Assembly: GCA_020851655.1 (NCBI GenBank)
Contig: JADZCI010000122.1
Coordinates: 1 to 34,775, forward strand
DNA from: Bryobacterales bacterium
GTDB taxonomy: Bacteria > Acidobacteriota > Terriglobia > Bryobacterales > Bryobacteraceae
Length of the DNA: 34,775 bases
Direction: 5' to 3'
Under the pieces are notes generated by a model, which saw only the letters and a program-made list of their open reading frames with translations, had not been told where the DNA came from and ran no database searches. The stretch's first letter is position 1. The number at the start of each line of letters is the position of its first letter. Shown piece by piece: positions 16,574 through 24,497 of this stretch. The position numbers and the translations under genes are program-made.

Positions 16574-17952
16574 AAGCGTAGATGGTCGAGACGGCGCTGC
16601 GCTTCTTCGATGGCGGCGGCAACCGTTTCCGGCGCGGTGCCGCCCGGCGCGGTGCGGGTCTTCATGCCCTCGGCTGGATTCATCAGCGTGATCATGCCGC
16701 CCGTGAACCGCGAGTCAAAAGCAGTCAACTCGGAAGCTGTCCAGTCCGCCGGCTGGCGGTTGGTCTCAATACTGCGGCGCACCAGTTGCCCGACGAGTTT
16801 ATGCGCCTGGTGAAAGGGCACGCCGGCGCGGGACAACGCTTCGGCAAGATCGGTCGCCACCGTCCAGCTTTCGGCCGCGGCTTGCGCCGGACGCTCCTGT
16901 TTCAACTTTGTCGATTCAACCACGACTTGCGCCATTTTGAGGCATCCTGTCAACTGGTGGGCAGCGTCGAACAACGGCTCCTTGTCTTCCTGCATGTCGC
17001 GGTTGTACGTCATCGGCAGACCCTTCATGGTCACAAACAGAGACGCCAGCGCGCCGAACACACGGCCGGACTTGCCGCGGATGAGTTCGAGCGAATCCGG
17101 ATTTTTCTTTTGCGGCATCAGCGACGAGCCGGAGGTCACTCCGTCGCCGAGTTCGAGCCAGCCGAACTCGTCCGAGGAGTAGAGTATCCAGTCTTCAGCC
17201 AGACGGCTGAGGTGCAGCAGAGTGGTCGACGCGGCAAACAGAAAGTCCAGAACAAAGTCCCGGTCGGCGGAAACGTCCATCGAATTGCGCGTGATGTCTT
17301 GAAACTCCAGCGCGCGGGCCAGGGCTTCGCGGTCGATGGGGAATCCGCTGCCGGCCAGCGCGCCCGATCCGAGCGGCATAATGTTGGTCCGCCGCCGTGC
17401 ATTCAGCAGCCGGTCGTAATCGCGGAAGAACATCTCGAAATAGGCCAGCAGGTAGTGGGACCAAAGGACCGCCTGGGCGCGCCGCAGGTGAGTGTAGCCG
17501 GGCACAACGGCGCCGGGATTCCGCCGCGCCGCCTCCAAAAGCGACTGCATTAACCCGTACAACAGGTGGAGCGCGTGATCGATCGTGCCGCGCAGCCAGA
17601 GACGCGTGTCGAGCGAGACCTGTTCGTTACGGCTTCTCCCCGTATGAATCTTGTCGGCCAGTTCACCGGTTTTTTCCTTTAGCTTGCGGATGACCAGCGT
17701 GTGAACGTCCTCGTCGCGGGCGTCCTTCTCGAACCCGGCGTCGTGGGACTCTTCCAGGATCTCGTCGAACGCACGCACCAGCGTTGCGGCTTCCGCCTCC
17801 GTAAGAATTCCCACGCGCGCCAGACCTTCGGCGTAGGCTTGCGAACCACGAATGTCAACTCGCAACAGGCGCCGGTCGAAATGCAGAGACCCCGAAAATT
17901 CCTCGAACGTTTTGTCGGGCCCTTCCTCAAAGCGGCCACCCCACAGTTTCAC
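16570..17952 (-). CDS. argH: Argininosuccinate lyase
   Basis: A 460-aa enzyme that splits argininosuccinate into arginine and fumarate, the last step of arginine synthesis. It belongs to the fumarase/aspartase superfamily. The signature GSSLMPQKKNP lies at 275-285 with the catalytic serine; His155 in PGYTHLRRAQ is the conserved partner. HTGRSRNEQ at 103-111 is another family block. GTG 17952 overlaps the argF stop as GTGA. The length is normal. argG, the preceding pathway step, is not in the window. Confidence 0.95.
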   Translation of the reverse strand: MKLWGGRFEEGPDKTFEEFSGSLHFDRRLLRVDIRGSQAYAEGLARVGILTEAEAATLVRAFDEILEESHDAGFEKDARDEDVHTLVIRKLKEKTGELADKIHTGRSRNEQVSLDTRLWLRGTIDHALHLLYGLMQSLLEAARRNPGAVVPGYTHLRRAQAVLWSHYLLAYFEMFFRDYDRLLNARRRTNIMPLGSGALAGSGFPIDREALARALEFQDITRNSMDVSADRDFVLDFLFAASTTLLHLSRLAEDWILYSSDEFGWLELGDGVTSGSSLMPQKKNPDSLELIRGKSGRVFGALASLFVTMKGLPMTYNRDMQEDKEPLFDAAHQLTGCLKMAQVVVESTKLKQERPAQAAAESWTVATDLAEALSRAGVPFHQAHKLVGQLVRRSIETNRQPADWTASELTAFDSRFTGGMITLMNPAEGMKTRTAPGGTAPETVAAAIEEAQRRLDHLRL

Positions 17953-18917
17953 GGTTTCCCTCCGCTGCCGGCCATCAACATCAGGAGCAGAGCCTTCTGC
18001 GCGTGAAGCCGGTTCTCAGCCTGGTCGAAGATGACCGAAGACGGCAACTCCAGGATTTCGTCGGTCACCTCCTCGTCCCGGTGCGCGGGCAGGCAGTGCA
18101 TGACCAGAGCATTGGGCCGAACCATGGAGTAAAGATCCGCATTCAACTGGTAGGCGGCAAACAACCGCGCCCGCTCATTCCACTCCTGCTCCTGGCCCAT
18201 TGACGCCCAGACATCGGTGTAGATGGCATCAGCGCCGCGCAACCCTTCGGGGCAGTCGTTGGTCACCGTTACCTTCGACTTGGACTCCGCGGCAAATTCG
18301 TTCGCCATCCTGACAATGCTCTCATCGGGTTCAAACCCGGGTGGGGTCACCACGGCTACATCCGCCCCCAAACGCGCGCAGTCCAGCAGCAGCGAATGCG
18401 CCACATTGTTGCCGTCGCCGACGAAAGCGAGCTTATGACCCGGCAACTCGCCCCAGCGTTCCTTGAGCGTTTGCATATCCGCCAGCGCCTGGCATGGGTG
18501 GTACATGTCGCTGAGGGCGTTGACCACCGGAATCTTGGCCCATTCAGCCAGCGAATCGACCGTGTCCTGGGCAAAGGTCCGGGCGACGATGCAGTGCGTC
18601 CAGCGCTCCAGGTTCCGCGCGACATCTTTAATAGGTTCGCGCCCGCCGATTGCGCCGGTCGAAAGTACCGAGTCGGCGCCTAATTGCTTGGCCGCCAGCT
18701 CAAAGGTCAGCCGGGTGCGCAACGATGGCTTCTCAAACAGAAGGCTAACGTACTTTCCTTCTAACGCCTTGCGGTGCTCGGCCGGCCGCTGCTTGACGCT
18801 GGCTGCCAGGTCCAGAACCGCGTTCAACTCGGCTTTGGAAAGGTCCAAGTCCGAGCGCAGGTTCCCGGCGTCAATGGTCCGAGGCTTGAGAGCGGTTGAG
18901 GCTGGAGTTCGAGTCAT
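17949..18917 (-). CDS. argF: Ornithine carbamoyltransferase
   Basis: A 322-aa enzyme converting ornithine and carbamoyl phosphate to citrulline. The carbamoyl-phosphate loop is FEKPSLRTR (61-69). HPCQALAD binds carbamoyl phosphate, DVWASMGQE carries the S-M-G ornithine-binding loop typical of true ornithine transcarbamylases, and HCLPAHR provides the catalytic cysteine region. ATG 18917 gives the normal family length; the frame stays open to 19166 but that extension has no family similarity and runs through the operator. The ribosome site is weak (GCCCGGTG). This is the first gene of the argF-argH-argR-prx operon. It is expected to be repressed by ArgR through the ARG boxes at 18931-18969. 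Confidence 0.94.
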   Translation of the reverse strand: MTRTPASTALKPRTIDAGNLRSDLDLSKAELNAVLDLAASVKQRPAEHRKALEGKYVSLLFEKPSLRTRLTFELAAKQLGADSVLSTGAIGGREPIKDVARNLERWTHCIVARTFAQDTVDSLAEWAKIPVVNALSDMYHPCQALADMQTLKERWGELPGHKLAFVGDGNNVAHSLLLDCARLGADVAVVTPPGFEPDESIVRMANEFAAESKSKVTVTNDCPEGLRGADAIYTDVWASMGQEQEWNERARLFAAYQLNADLYSMVRPNALVMHCLPAHRDEEVTDEILELPSSVIFDQAENRLHAQKALLLMLMAGSGGKP

Positions 18918-18930
18918 CACCGGGCGCGTT

Positions 18931-18969
18931 TTTGAATTTTTATTCGCGTAAATTGAATAATTACACATC
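18931..18969 (-). promoter_or_regulatory. Tandem ARG boxes (ArgR operator) of the argF operon
   Basis: Two 18-bp sites resemble the ArgR consensus WNTGAATWWWWATTCANW. Box 1 (18931-18948) has TTTGAATTTTTATTC with mismatches only at the third-last block and last base. Box 2 (18952-18969) has ATTGAATAATTA with two mismatches in the second half-site plus the last base. They are separated by exactly 3 bp, so the centres are 21 bp apart, the classic spacing of paired ARG boxes. The pair is 14 bp upstream of the argF start, in an AT-rich island within a GC-rich genome. argR itself is two genes downstream. Confidence 0.72.
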
Positions 18970-18985
18970 CAAAGGTTTGAGGCAA
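18958..18985 (-). promoter_or_regulatory. Candidate argF promoter overlapping ARG box 2
   Basis: On the minus strand TTGCCT (18980-18985) and TAATTA (18958-18963) are separated by 16 bp. The -10 lies inside ARG box 2, so bound ArgR would exclude RNA polymerase. The hexamers are only moderate matches. Confidence 0.4.
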
Positions 18986-19085
18986 CTTCCAAGCTCTCTT
19001 CACTGTTGAGAACATAGGTGCATCGGCGTGCGTCCTTAATTGTTTGGGCGTCATCGAGACAGAAAGGTTCAACAACATCACCACG

Positions 19086-20987
19086 ATGAGACGTACTCAG
19101 CATCCGGTCTTTGTCTATGCAATCCTCATTCTGACGGCGCTGCCGGCAACGGCGGCGGAAAACCACATCCGGGTGGACTCCTCAACAGGATCCGCCTTGT
19201 GGCTGACACGGCCATACCGGTCGCGAAGTGTCCCGGATATCCGGCTTTCCAACTCCCCGCGCCTGGATTCGTTGATCCGTTCCGGAAACCTGTATCTCAC
19301 GGCGCAGGATGTGGTGGCGCTGGCGATTGAGAACAACGTTGACGTTGAAGTGCAGCGCTACGGACCGGTGCTGGCGCAGGAAGTCTTGCGCCGCGCCGAG
19401 GGCGGAGGCGCGCTGCGAAGCGTGGGGCTGCCGGTCGCCGCGGGACCGCAAAGCGTCAACCTGCAGGGCGTCTCGGCGGGCGGCGCCGGATCGTCGCTTT
19501 CAGCGGGAGGCGGCGTCGGCTCGGGCGGCGGCATTGTGACTCAGTTGGGTCCAGCGATTCCGTCCTTCGATCCCTCGATCCTGGCCTTCGCCAATTTCCA
19601 GCACGCCACCATTCCCCAGAGCAACACGGTGCTCACCGGCACGACGTCATTCATTCAAGATACGCGCACCTATCAGGCACAGTATTCGCAAACGTGGTCA
19701 TACGGATTGACGGCGCAGGTGAGCTACTTCAGCCAGTACACCAAGGTGAACAGCCAGTACTTCGCGCTGAACCCGTACACCAACGGCAGCGTCGACCTGC
19801 AGCTCACCCAGAATCTGCTGCAAGGCTTCGGACGCGCCGTAAACCAGCGCAACATCCTGGTGCAGCGCAACAACCTCAAGGTCACCGACCTGCAATTCAA
19901 GCAGCAGTTGATCACCACCATTTCCGCGGTGTTGAACCTCTATTGGGACTTGGTGGCCTACCACGAGGATGTGAAGGCGCGGCAACAGGGCCTGGCCACG
20001 GCGCGGCAACTACTCCAGGACAACAAGCGCCAGGTGGAGATTGGCTCTCTGGCAGAAATCGAGGTCACGCGCGCCGAAGCGCAGTTGTACGCCAGCCAGC
20101 AGGACCTGGTAGTCGCACAGACCAATCTTCTCCAGCAGGAAACGGTTCTAAAGAACGCCCTGGTCCGGAACGGCGTGGCCGCCGCCGGACTGACCGATGT
20201 GCACATCATTCCTCTGGACCACATCGCGGCCCCGGCTAAAGATGAGCCGGTCGCGCTCGAAAGTCTTGTCAGCGAGGCGACGGAGAACCGGGTGGAAATT
20301 ACGCAGAACAAGATCAACCTGGAAAGCAACAAGATCAACCTGGCCGGGATCAAGAACTCGCTGCGTCCGGGTTTACAGGCCTTCGCGCAGTTGACGAACA
20401 ACGGACTGACCGGCGACCTGACGGCGATCGGAGCGATGAACCCGAACATCTATTCGCTGGTCGGCGGTTACCCAAATCTGCTGGAACAGTTGGCCCACCG
20501 GCACTATCCGAACTATTCGGCCGGCGTGTCGCTCAACATTCCGCTGCGGAACCGCGCGGCGCAATCCGACTACGTCACCAGCCAGTTGGAAATCCGCCAG
20601 AACGAGTTGAACCTCCGCAAGAACGTCAACCAGGTTCGTGTGGACGTGCAGAACGCCGTGATCGGCTTGCAACAGGCGCGCGCCCGCTATGAAGCCGCGG
20701 CGCGAGCCCGCGAATTGCAGCAGCAGACGCTCGATGCGGACCAGAAGAAGTACGCGCTGGGCGCCGCCACGGCGTTTCAAGTGGTTCAAGACCAGCGCGA
20801 CCTGGCGGCGGCGCAGAGCACCGAAGTACAGGCCATGGCCAACTATACACACGCCCGCATCGCCATGGACCAGGCGCTCGGCCGCACCCTGGAAGTGAAC
20901 CACGTCTCGATCGCCGAGGCCATGAACGGTGACGTATCGCGGCAGTCGGCGCTGCCCGCGCAGTTGCCGAAAGGGGTGCAACCGTGA
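19086..20987 (+). CDS. TolC-family outer-membrane efflux protein, first of a tandem pair
   Basis: A 633-aa protein with a signal peptide (residues 1-24, ending PATAA) and a long N-terminal segment. The TolC-type repeats begin near the LYLTAQDVVALAIENN motif. A Gly/Ser-rich insert (about residues 100-150) follows, then long helical regions typical of the periplasmic tunnel and two outer-membrane-strand regions. It ends in the conserved TolC-like ALGRTLEV segment. It should form the outer-membrane channel of a tripartite pump or type I secretion system. No inner-membrane pump or adaptor gene is adjacent. ATG 19086 is preferred over TTG 19044 because the signal peptide begins there, although its ribosome site is poor. 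It shares many motifs with the next gene, with which it overlaps by 4 nt. At about 630 aa both are longer than TolC (about 470 mature residues). Confidence 0.85.
   Translation: MRRTQHPVFVYAILILTALPATAAENHIRVDSSTGSALWLTRPYRSRSVPDIRLSNSPRLDSLIRSGNLYLTAQDVVALAIENNVDVEVQRYGPVLAQEVLRRAEGGGALRSVGLPVAAGPQSVNLQGVSAGGAGSSLSAGGGVGSGGGIVTQLGPAIPSFDPSILAFANFQHATIPQSNTVLTGTTSFIQDTRTYQAQYSQTWSYGLTAQVSYFSQYTKVNSQYFALNPYTNGSVDLQLTQNLLQGFGRAVNQRNILVQRNNLKVTDLQFKQQLITTISAVLNLYWDLVAYHEDVKARQQGLATARQLLQDNKRQVEIGSLAEIEVTRAEAQLYASQQDLVVAQTNLLQQETVLKNALVRNGVAAAGLTDVHIIPLDHIAAPAKDEPVALESLVSEATENRVEITQNKINLESNKINLAGIKNSLRPGLQAFAQLTNNGLTGDLTAIGAMNPNIYSLVGGYPNLLEQLAHRHYPNYSAGVSLNIPLRNRAAQSDYVTSQLEIRQNELNLRKNVNQVRVDVQNAVIGLQQARARYEAAARARELQQQTLDADQKKYALGAATAFQVVQDQRDLAAAQSTEVQAMANYTHARIAMDQALGRTLEVNHVSIAEAMNGDVSRQSALPAQLPKGVQP
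20307..20343 (+). repeat. 21-bp-period direct repeat in a TolC helix
   Basis: The 16-bp word AACAAGATCAACCTGG occurs at 20307-20322 and 20328-20343, a period of 21 bp. It encodes two successive NKINL heptads, so one turn-repeat of the coiled-coil barrel appears recently duplicated or codon-converged. Confidence 0.6.
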
Positions 20988-22879
20988 CCCCCCGCCAAGC
21001 CCTGGCCTTGTGGCTGTGCGCCGCGTTGGGCGCCGGACCGGTGCTGGCGCAGCTCCCATCGATTGAACCGGTGAAGCCCCAGAAACCGGTCTTCGTACGG
21101 CCCTACATGGCGGCTGACGTTCCACCCGTGCGCGAGAACAACTCGCCGCGTTTTGAGCGGCTGATCCGCGCCGGCGCGTTGTATCTGACCGCGCAAGATG
21201 CTGTCGCCCTGGCGCTGGAAAACAACATCGATCTCGAAGTGGCGCGCTACAACCCGCTGCTGGCGCAATGGCGCTTGCAGCGGTCCGAAGCCGGCGGTCT
21301 GCTTCCCGGGGTCCCGAGTGTCGCGTCGCAAGCGGGAACCGTGGCCGCCGGCCAGGGCGTCAGCGGCAGCCAGATGGCGGCGGGTGTCCGCGGCGGCGGC
21401 TTCGGCAACGCGAGCGGCCAGACTTCCAACGCCACGATCACGCAGATCGGACCGGTGACACAGAACCTGGACCCAGCCATTCAACACACTTCGGCTTTCT
21501 CCCACACAAGCACGCCGCAGGCCAACACCACGCAAAGCGAGGTCACCAACCTGATTTCGAAGACCAGGGTCTACAACACGACCTACCAGCAGGGCTTTCT
21601 GAGTGGCGGGCAGGCCACCGTCGGCTTCCGCTCAAACTACCTGAACGAAAACTCGCCGACCAACGTGCTAAACCCGTCGTCGGCGGCCAACTTCTCCATT
21701 TCCGCGCAGCACAACCTGCTGCGCGGCTTCGGTAACGCGGTCAACGCGCGCACGATTACCGTATCGCGGATGAACCTGCGAACCACCGATCACAATTTCA
21801 GAAATCAGGTCATCGCCGTGGTGACGCAGGTGTTGAACGCATACTACGCGCTGGCCTCGTCTTACGACGGATTGAAGGCGAAGACGACCGCCGCCGGCGT
21901 TGCGCAGACGTTCTACAACAACGTCAAAGAGCAGATCGAAGCGGGCGCGGTCGCGCCTCCGGATCTGATTACCGCGGAGCAGCAACTGATCACCAGCCGC
22001 AATGCGGTCGTCGACAGCGAAGCCACTTTGCGGCAGCAAGAGATCCGGCTGAAGGAACTGATCAGCCGCCGCGGAACCGCGGACCCCGTGATTGCCAATG
22101 TGCGAATCATTCCCGTCGACCGGGTGACGATCCCGGACGCCGACACCTTCCCTCCCCTGCGGGAGATGGTGGCGATGGCGCGCGAAAACCGGTCTGATCT
22201 GGCCGCTCAGCGGATCAACGAGCAGGCGCTCCTGGTGAGTTCGATGGGCACCCGCAATGGCGTTCTGCCCACGCTGGGGGTGTTCGGCGGCGTCACCGCG
22301 GCCGGCCTGGCTGGAACATCTCAACGGGTGCCAGGCATCCCTGTTCCGGACCCCGCCTTCATCGGAGGTTTCGGAAAGGCCTCGGGCCAAACGTTCCGGT
22401 TCGAGTATCCCACCGAACGGATTGGCGTCTTCTACCAGGCTCCGGTCTTCAACCGTCAGGCGCGGGCGGACCAGGCGATCGACGCACTCACCATCCGGCA
22501 GACTCAGCTCTCCAATTCGAAGAACGAAAGCCAGGTGGAAGTCGACGTGATGAACGCCGTAGTCTCGATGCAACAGGCCCGGGCGCGCTATCAAGCGGCG
22601 GCGAAAAATCGCCAACTCAGGGATGAGTTGCACAAGGCGGAGGCCCGCAAGTTTGAACTTGGCGCCTCCACCCCGTACGAAGTGATCCAGCAGCAGCGCG
22701 ACTTGATCACGGCGCAGAACGACGAAGTGAACGCGGCCATCAGTTACACGACCGCGAAAGTCATGCTCGATCAGATTCTGGGCCGGACTCTGGAGGTCAA
22801 CAACATCACCATCGCCGAGGCCGGAAGTGGACAGGTGGCCCGGCAATCAGACCTCCCGGCTGAGATCAAGGCCCGCTGA
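20984..22879 (+). CDS. TolC-family outer-membrane efflux protein, second of a tandem pair
   Basis: A 631-aa paralogue of the preceding protein, starting at GTG 20984, which overlaps its stop as GTGA. It has a signal peptide (residues 1-23, ending GPVLAQ) and the same layout: an N-terminal motif SPRFERLIRAGALYLTAQDA, a Gly/Ala-rich insert, helical tunnel regions and the ending ILGRTLEVNNITIAEA. The start of the TolC region and the C-terminus are nearly matched between the two proteins, while the middle has diverged. TolC works as a homotrimer; two co-translated paralogues could form separate trimers or a mixed one. No pump or adaptor gene is near. Substrate unknown. Confidence 0.85.
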   Translation: MTPRQALALWLCAALGAGPVLAQLPSIEPVKPQKPVFVRPYMAADVPPVRENNSPRFERLIRAGALYLTAQDAVALALENNIDLEVARYNPLLAQWRLQRSEAGGLLPGVPSVASQAGTVAAGQGVSGSQMAAGVRGGGFGNASGQTSNATITQIGPVTQNLDPAIQHTSAFSHTSTPQANTTQSEVTNLISKTRVYNTTYQQGFLSGGQATVGFRSNYLNENSPTNVLNPSSAANFSISAQHNLLRGFGNAVNARTITVSRMNLRTTDHNFRNQVIAVVTQVLNAYYALASSYDGLKAKTTAAGVAQTFYNNVKEQIEAGAVAPPDLITAEQQLITSRNAVVDSEATLRQQEIRLKELISRRGTADPVIANVRIIPVDRVTIPDADTFPPLREMVAMARENRSDLAAQRINEQALLVSSMGTRNGVLPTLGVFGGVTAAGLAGTSQRVPGIPVPDPAFIGGFGKASGQTFRFEYPTERIGVFYQAPVFNRQARADQAIDALTIRQTQLSNSKNESQVEVDVMNAVVSMQQARARYQAAAKNRQLRDELHKAEARKFELGASTPYEVIQQQRDLITAQNDEVNAAISYTTAKVMLDQILGRTLEVNNITIAEAGSGQVARQSDLPAEIKAR

Positions 22880-22956
22880 GCCGGACTCCGCCCCCGCGGC
22901 GCGGCCATGAAGCATGACAGCGCGCTTGAGCCTGATTCATTTAAACTAATGATCCA

Positions 22957-22971
22957 GCGGACTTTGTCCGC
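22957..22971 (+). other. Perfect short hairpin upstream of cdaA
   Basis: GCGGAC-TTT-GTCCGC is a perfect 6-bp stem with a 3-nt loop, 24 nt before the cdaA start. It has no T-run, so it is not a standard terminator. It could be a weak tolC-operon end or a leader structure. Confidence 0.3.
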
Positions 22972-22995
22972 CTGACTCGAAGAACGCGTTGTAGC

Positions 22996-23829
22996 ATGAG
23001 GACACTCTGGGACCAGTTCGTGGCCAACCTGCCGCCATTGACCGTGGCGGCGGTCCTCGACATCCTGATTGTGGCGGTCCTGATCTACCAGGCGGCCATG
23101 ATCATCCGTGGACGGCGCGCCGCCCACGTCCTTGCCGGAGTGGGCATCGTACTGGTCGCCTACGCTCTGGCCGTTTGGCTGGGGCTGGACCTGCTGCGCG
23201 GAATCCTCGAACGGCTGCTCCCCTACTCCGCGTTTGCCCTGATCGTGCTGTTTCAGTCCGAGATTCGCCGCTTTCTGGCGCGCATCGGGCGCCGGCGCTG
23301 GATCGGCTTTGGCAGCCGCCTCGAGAACCAGGAAGCGCTACAGGACATCCTCATCGCGGTTCAGCAACTGGCGTCGGTCCACACCGGCGCTCTGATCGTC
23401 GTGGAGCGCGACATCGGTCTCCGGACCTTTATCGAAAGCGGCGTTCCCATGGATGCCGAACTCACGGTCCAGCTTCTGGTAGCGATATTTCAACCCGGAA
23501 ATCCGCTGCACGACGGAGCGGTGATCATCCAAGGCAACCGCATCGCCGCAGCCTCGTGCTTTCTGCCGATCACCACGAATCCCGAGTTATCGCGGCGGCT
23601 GGGAACGCGCCACCGGGCGGCGATCGGCATAACCGAAGAAAGCGACTGCGTCGCCGTCGTGGTTTCGGAAGAAACCGGGCGGGTGTCGATCGCCCGCGGC
23701 GGAGAGATTGAGTCCGACGTCACACTGGGACGCCTGAGCGAAGTGATGGGCACCGCCGCGCCCGCCAGCGGCGCAACCGGGCGGAGCCTCAAGGAAGTAC
23801 GCGAAGAACAGGCGGCGCGCGAGCCATGA
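22996..23829 (+). CDS. cdaA: Diadenylate cyclase CdaA
   Basis: A 277-aa membrane enzyme that makes cyclic di-AMP from two ATP. Three N-terminal membrane spans (about residues 15-36, 43-62 and 73-88) precede the DisA_N/DAC domain (about 110-245). Both catalytic motifs are present: Asp-Gly-Ala at 173-175 (LHDGAVII) and Arg-His-Arg at 205-207 (GTRHRAA). A proline/alanine-rich then charged tail ends the protein. The ATG is used; upstream ribosome pairing is weak. The stop overlaps the next start as ATGA. The order cdaA-cdaR-glmM is the conserved c-di-AMP cluster of Firmicutes and several other phyla, where CdaR and GlmM bind and modulate CdaA. Confidence 0.95.
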   Translation: MRTLWDQFVANLPPLTVAAVLDILIVAVLIYQAAMIIRGRRAAHVLAGVGIVLVAYALAVWLGLDLLRGILERLLPYSAFALIVLFQSEIRRFLARIGRRRWIGFGSRLENQEALQDILIAVQQLASVHTGALIVVERDIGLRTFIESGVPMDAELTVQLLVAIFQPGNPLHDGAVIIQGNRIAAASCFLPITTNPELSRRLGTRHRAAIGITEESDCVAVVVSEETGRVSIARGGEIESDVTLGRLSEVMGTAAPASGATGRSLKEVREEQAAREP

Positions 23830-24470
23830 AAAGGCGCGTCTGGACCCGCAATTGGCCCTGGAAGCTGGCATCGCTGGCCATCGCGATCCTGGCATGGATG
23901 ACGTTCAGCGGCGCACGGGAACTCAGCATGTCGGTGTCGGTGCCCTTGCAGTACCGGAGCCTCCCGCCCGATCTCGATATCAGCTCCGACATGGTCGAAC
24001 AGGTCCACCTGAGCCTGCGCGGATCAGCCAACCGGCTTTCGCGAATCAACCCAGCCTCCATGCCGATCGTGATCGACCTGCGCGGCATATCCTCCGCCGG
24101 AGAACACACCTTCACGGTGAACGAAGAGAACTTGAGACTTCCCGCCGGGGTAACGGTGGAACGCGTCATCCCGAGCCAGATCCGCGTTCAGTTGGAAGTC
24201 AGGAAGCGGGCGACGGTTCCGGTGCAGGTCCGTTTCACCGCCCCTCCCGCCGGGCCTGTGGAGGTTGTTCCGGCGACGCTCGAAATCGTGGGTCCCGAGA
24301 GCCGGGTCGACCGGATTCGCCGGGTCGCAACGGATCCAATCGATACTGAGACACTAAGAAGCAAGGGGCAGGTCAGAACCGAGGCATTTTCGGGGGACCC
24401 GCAAGTCCGGTTCGAGGGATCGTCCGAGATCCTGGTCAAGATGAGCGAAAATCCCTCAAAAGACAACTAG
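23826..24470 (+). CDS. cdaR: YbbR-domain CdaA regulator
   Basis: A 214-aa protein with a basic start, one membrane span (about residues 11-26) and an extracytoplasmic region holding about two YbbR-like repeats (roughly 32-110 and 115-200). In the Firmicutes family YbbR proteins bind CdaA in the membrane and tune cyclase activity. Many members have four repeats; this one is short. ATG 23826 overlaps the cdaA stop by 4 nt, so the two are probably made in step. The gene ends 27 nt before glmM. Confidence 0.85.
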   Translation: MKRRVWTRNWPWKLASLAIAILAWMTFSGARELSMSVSVPLQYRSLPPDLDISSDMVEQVHLSLRGSANRLSRINPASMPIVIDLRGISSAGEHTFTVNEENLRLPAGVTVERVIPSQIRVQLEVRKRATVPVQVRFTAPPAGPVEVVPATLEIVGPESRVDRIRRVATDPIDTETLRSKGQVRTEAFSGDPQVRFEGSSEILVKMSENPSKDN

Positions 24471-24497
24471 ACAGATAGCCGATAAGGGGGAGAAGGC

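Noticed and set aside
16143..16622. N-terminal extension of the peroxiredoxin
   Set aside because: It is an out-of-frame read of argR, low in hydrophobic residues; the GTGA overlap gives a natural start.
18918..19166. N-terminal extension of argF to 19166
   Set aside because: The extension has no carbamoyltransferase similarity and would translate the ARG-box operator and promoter.
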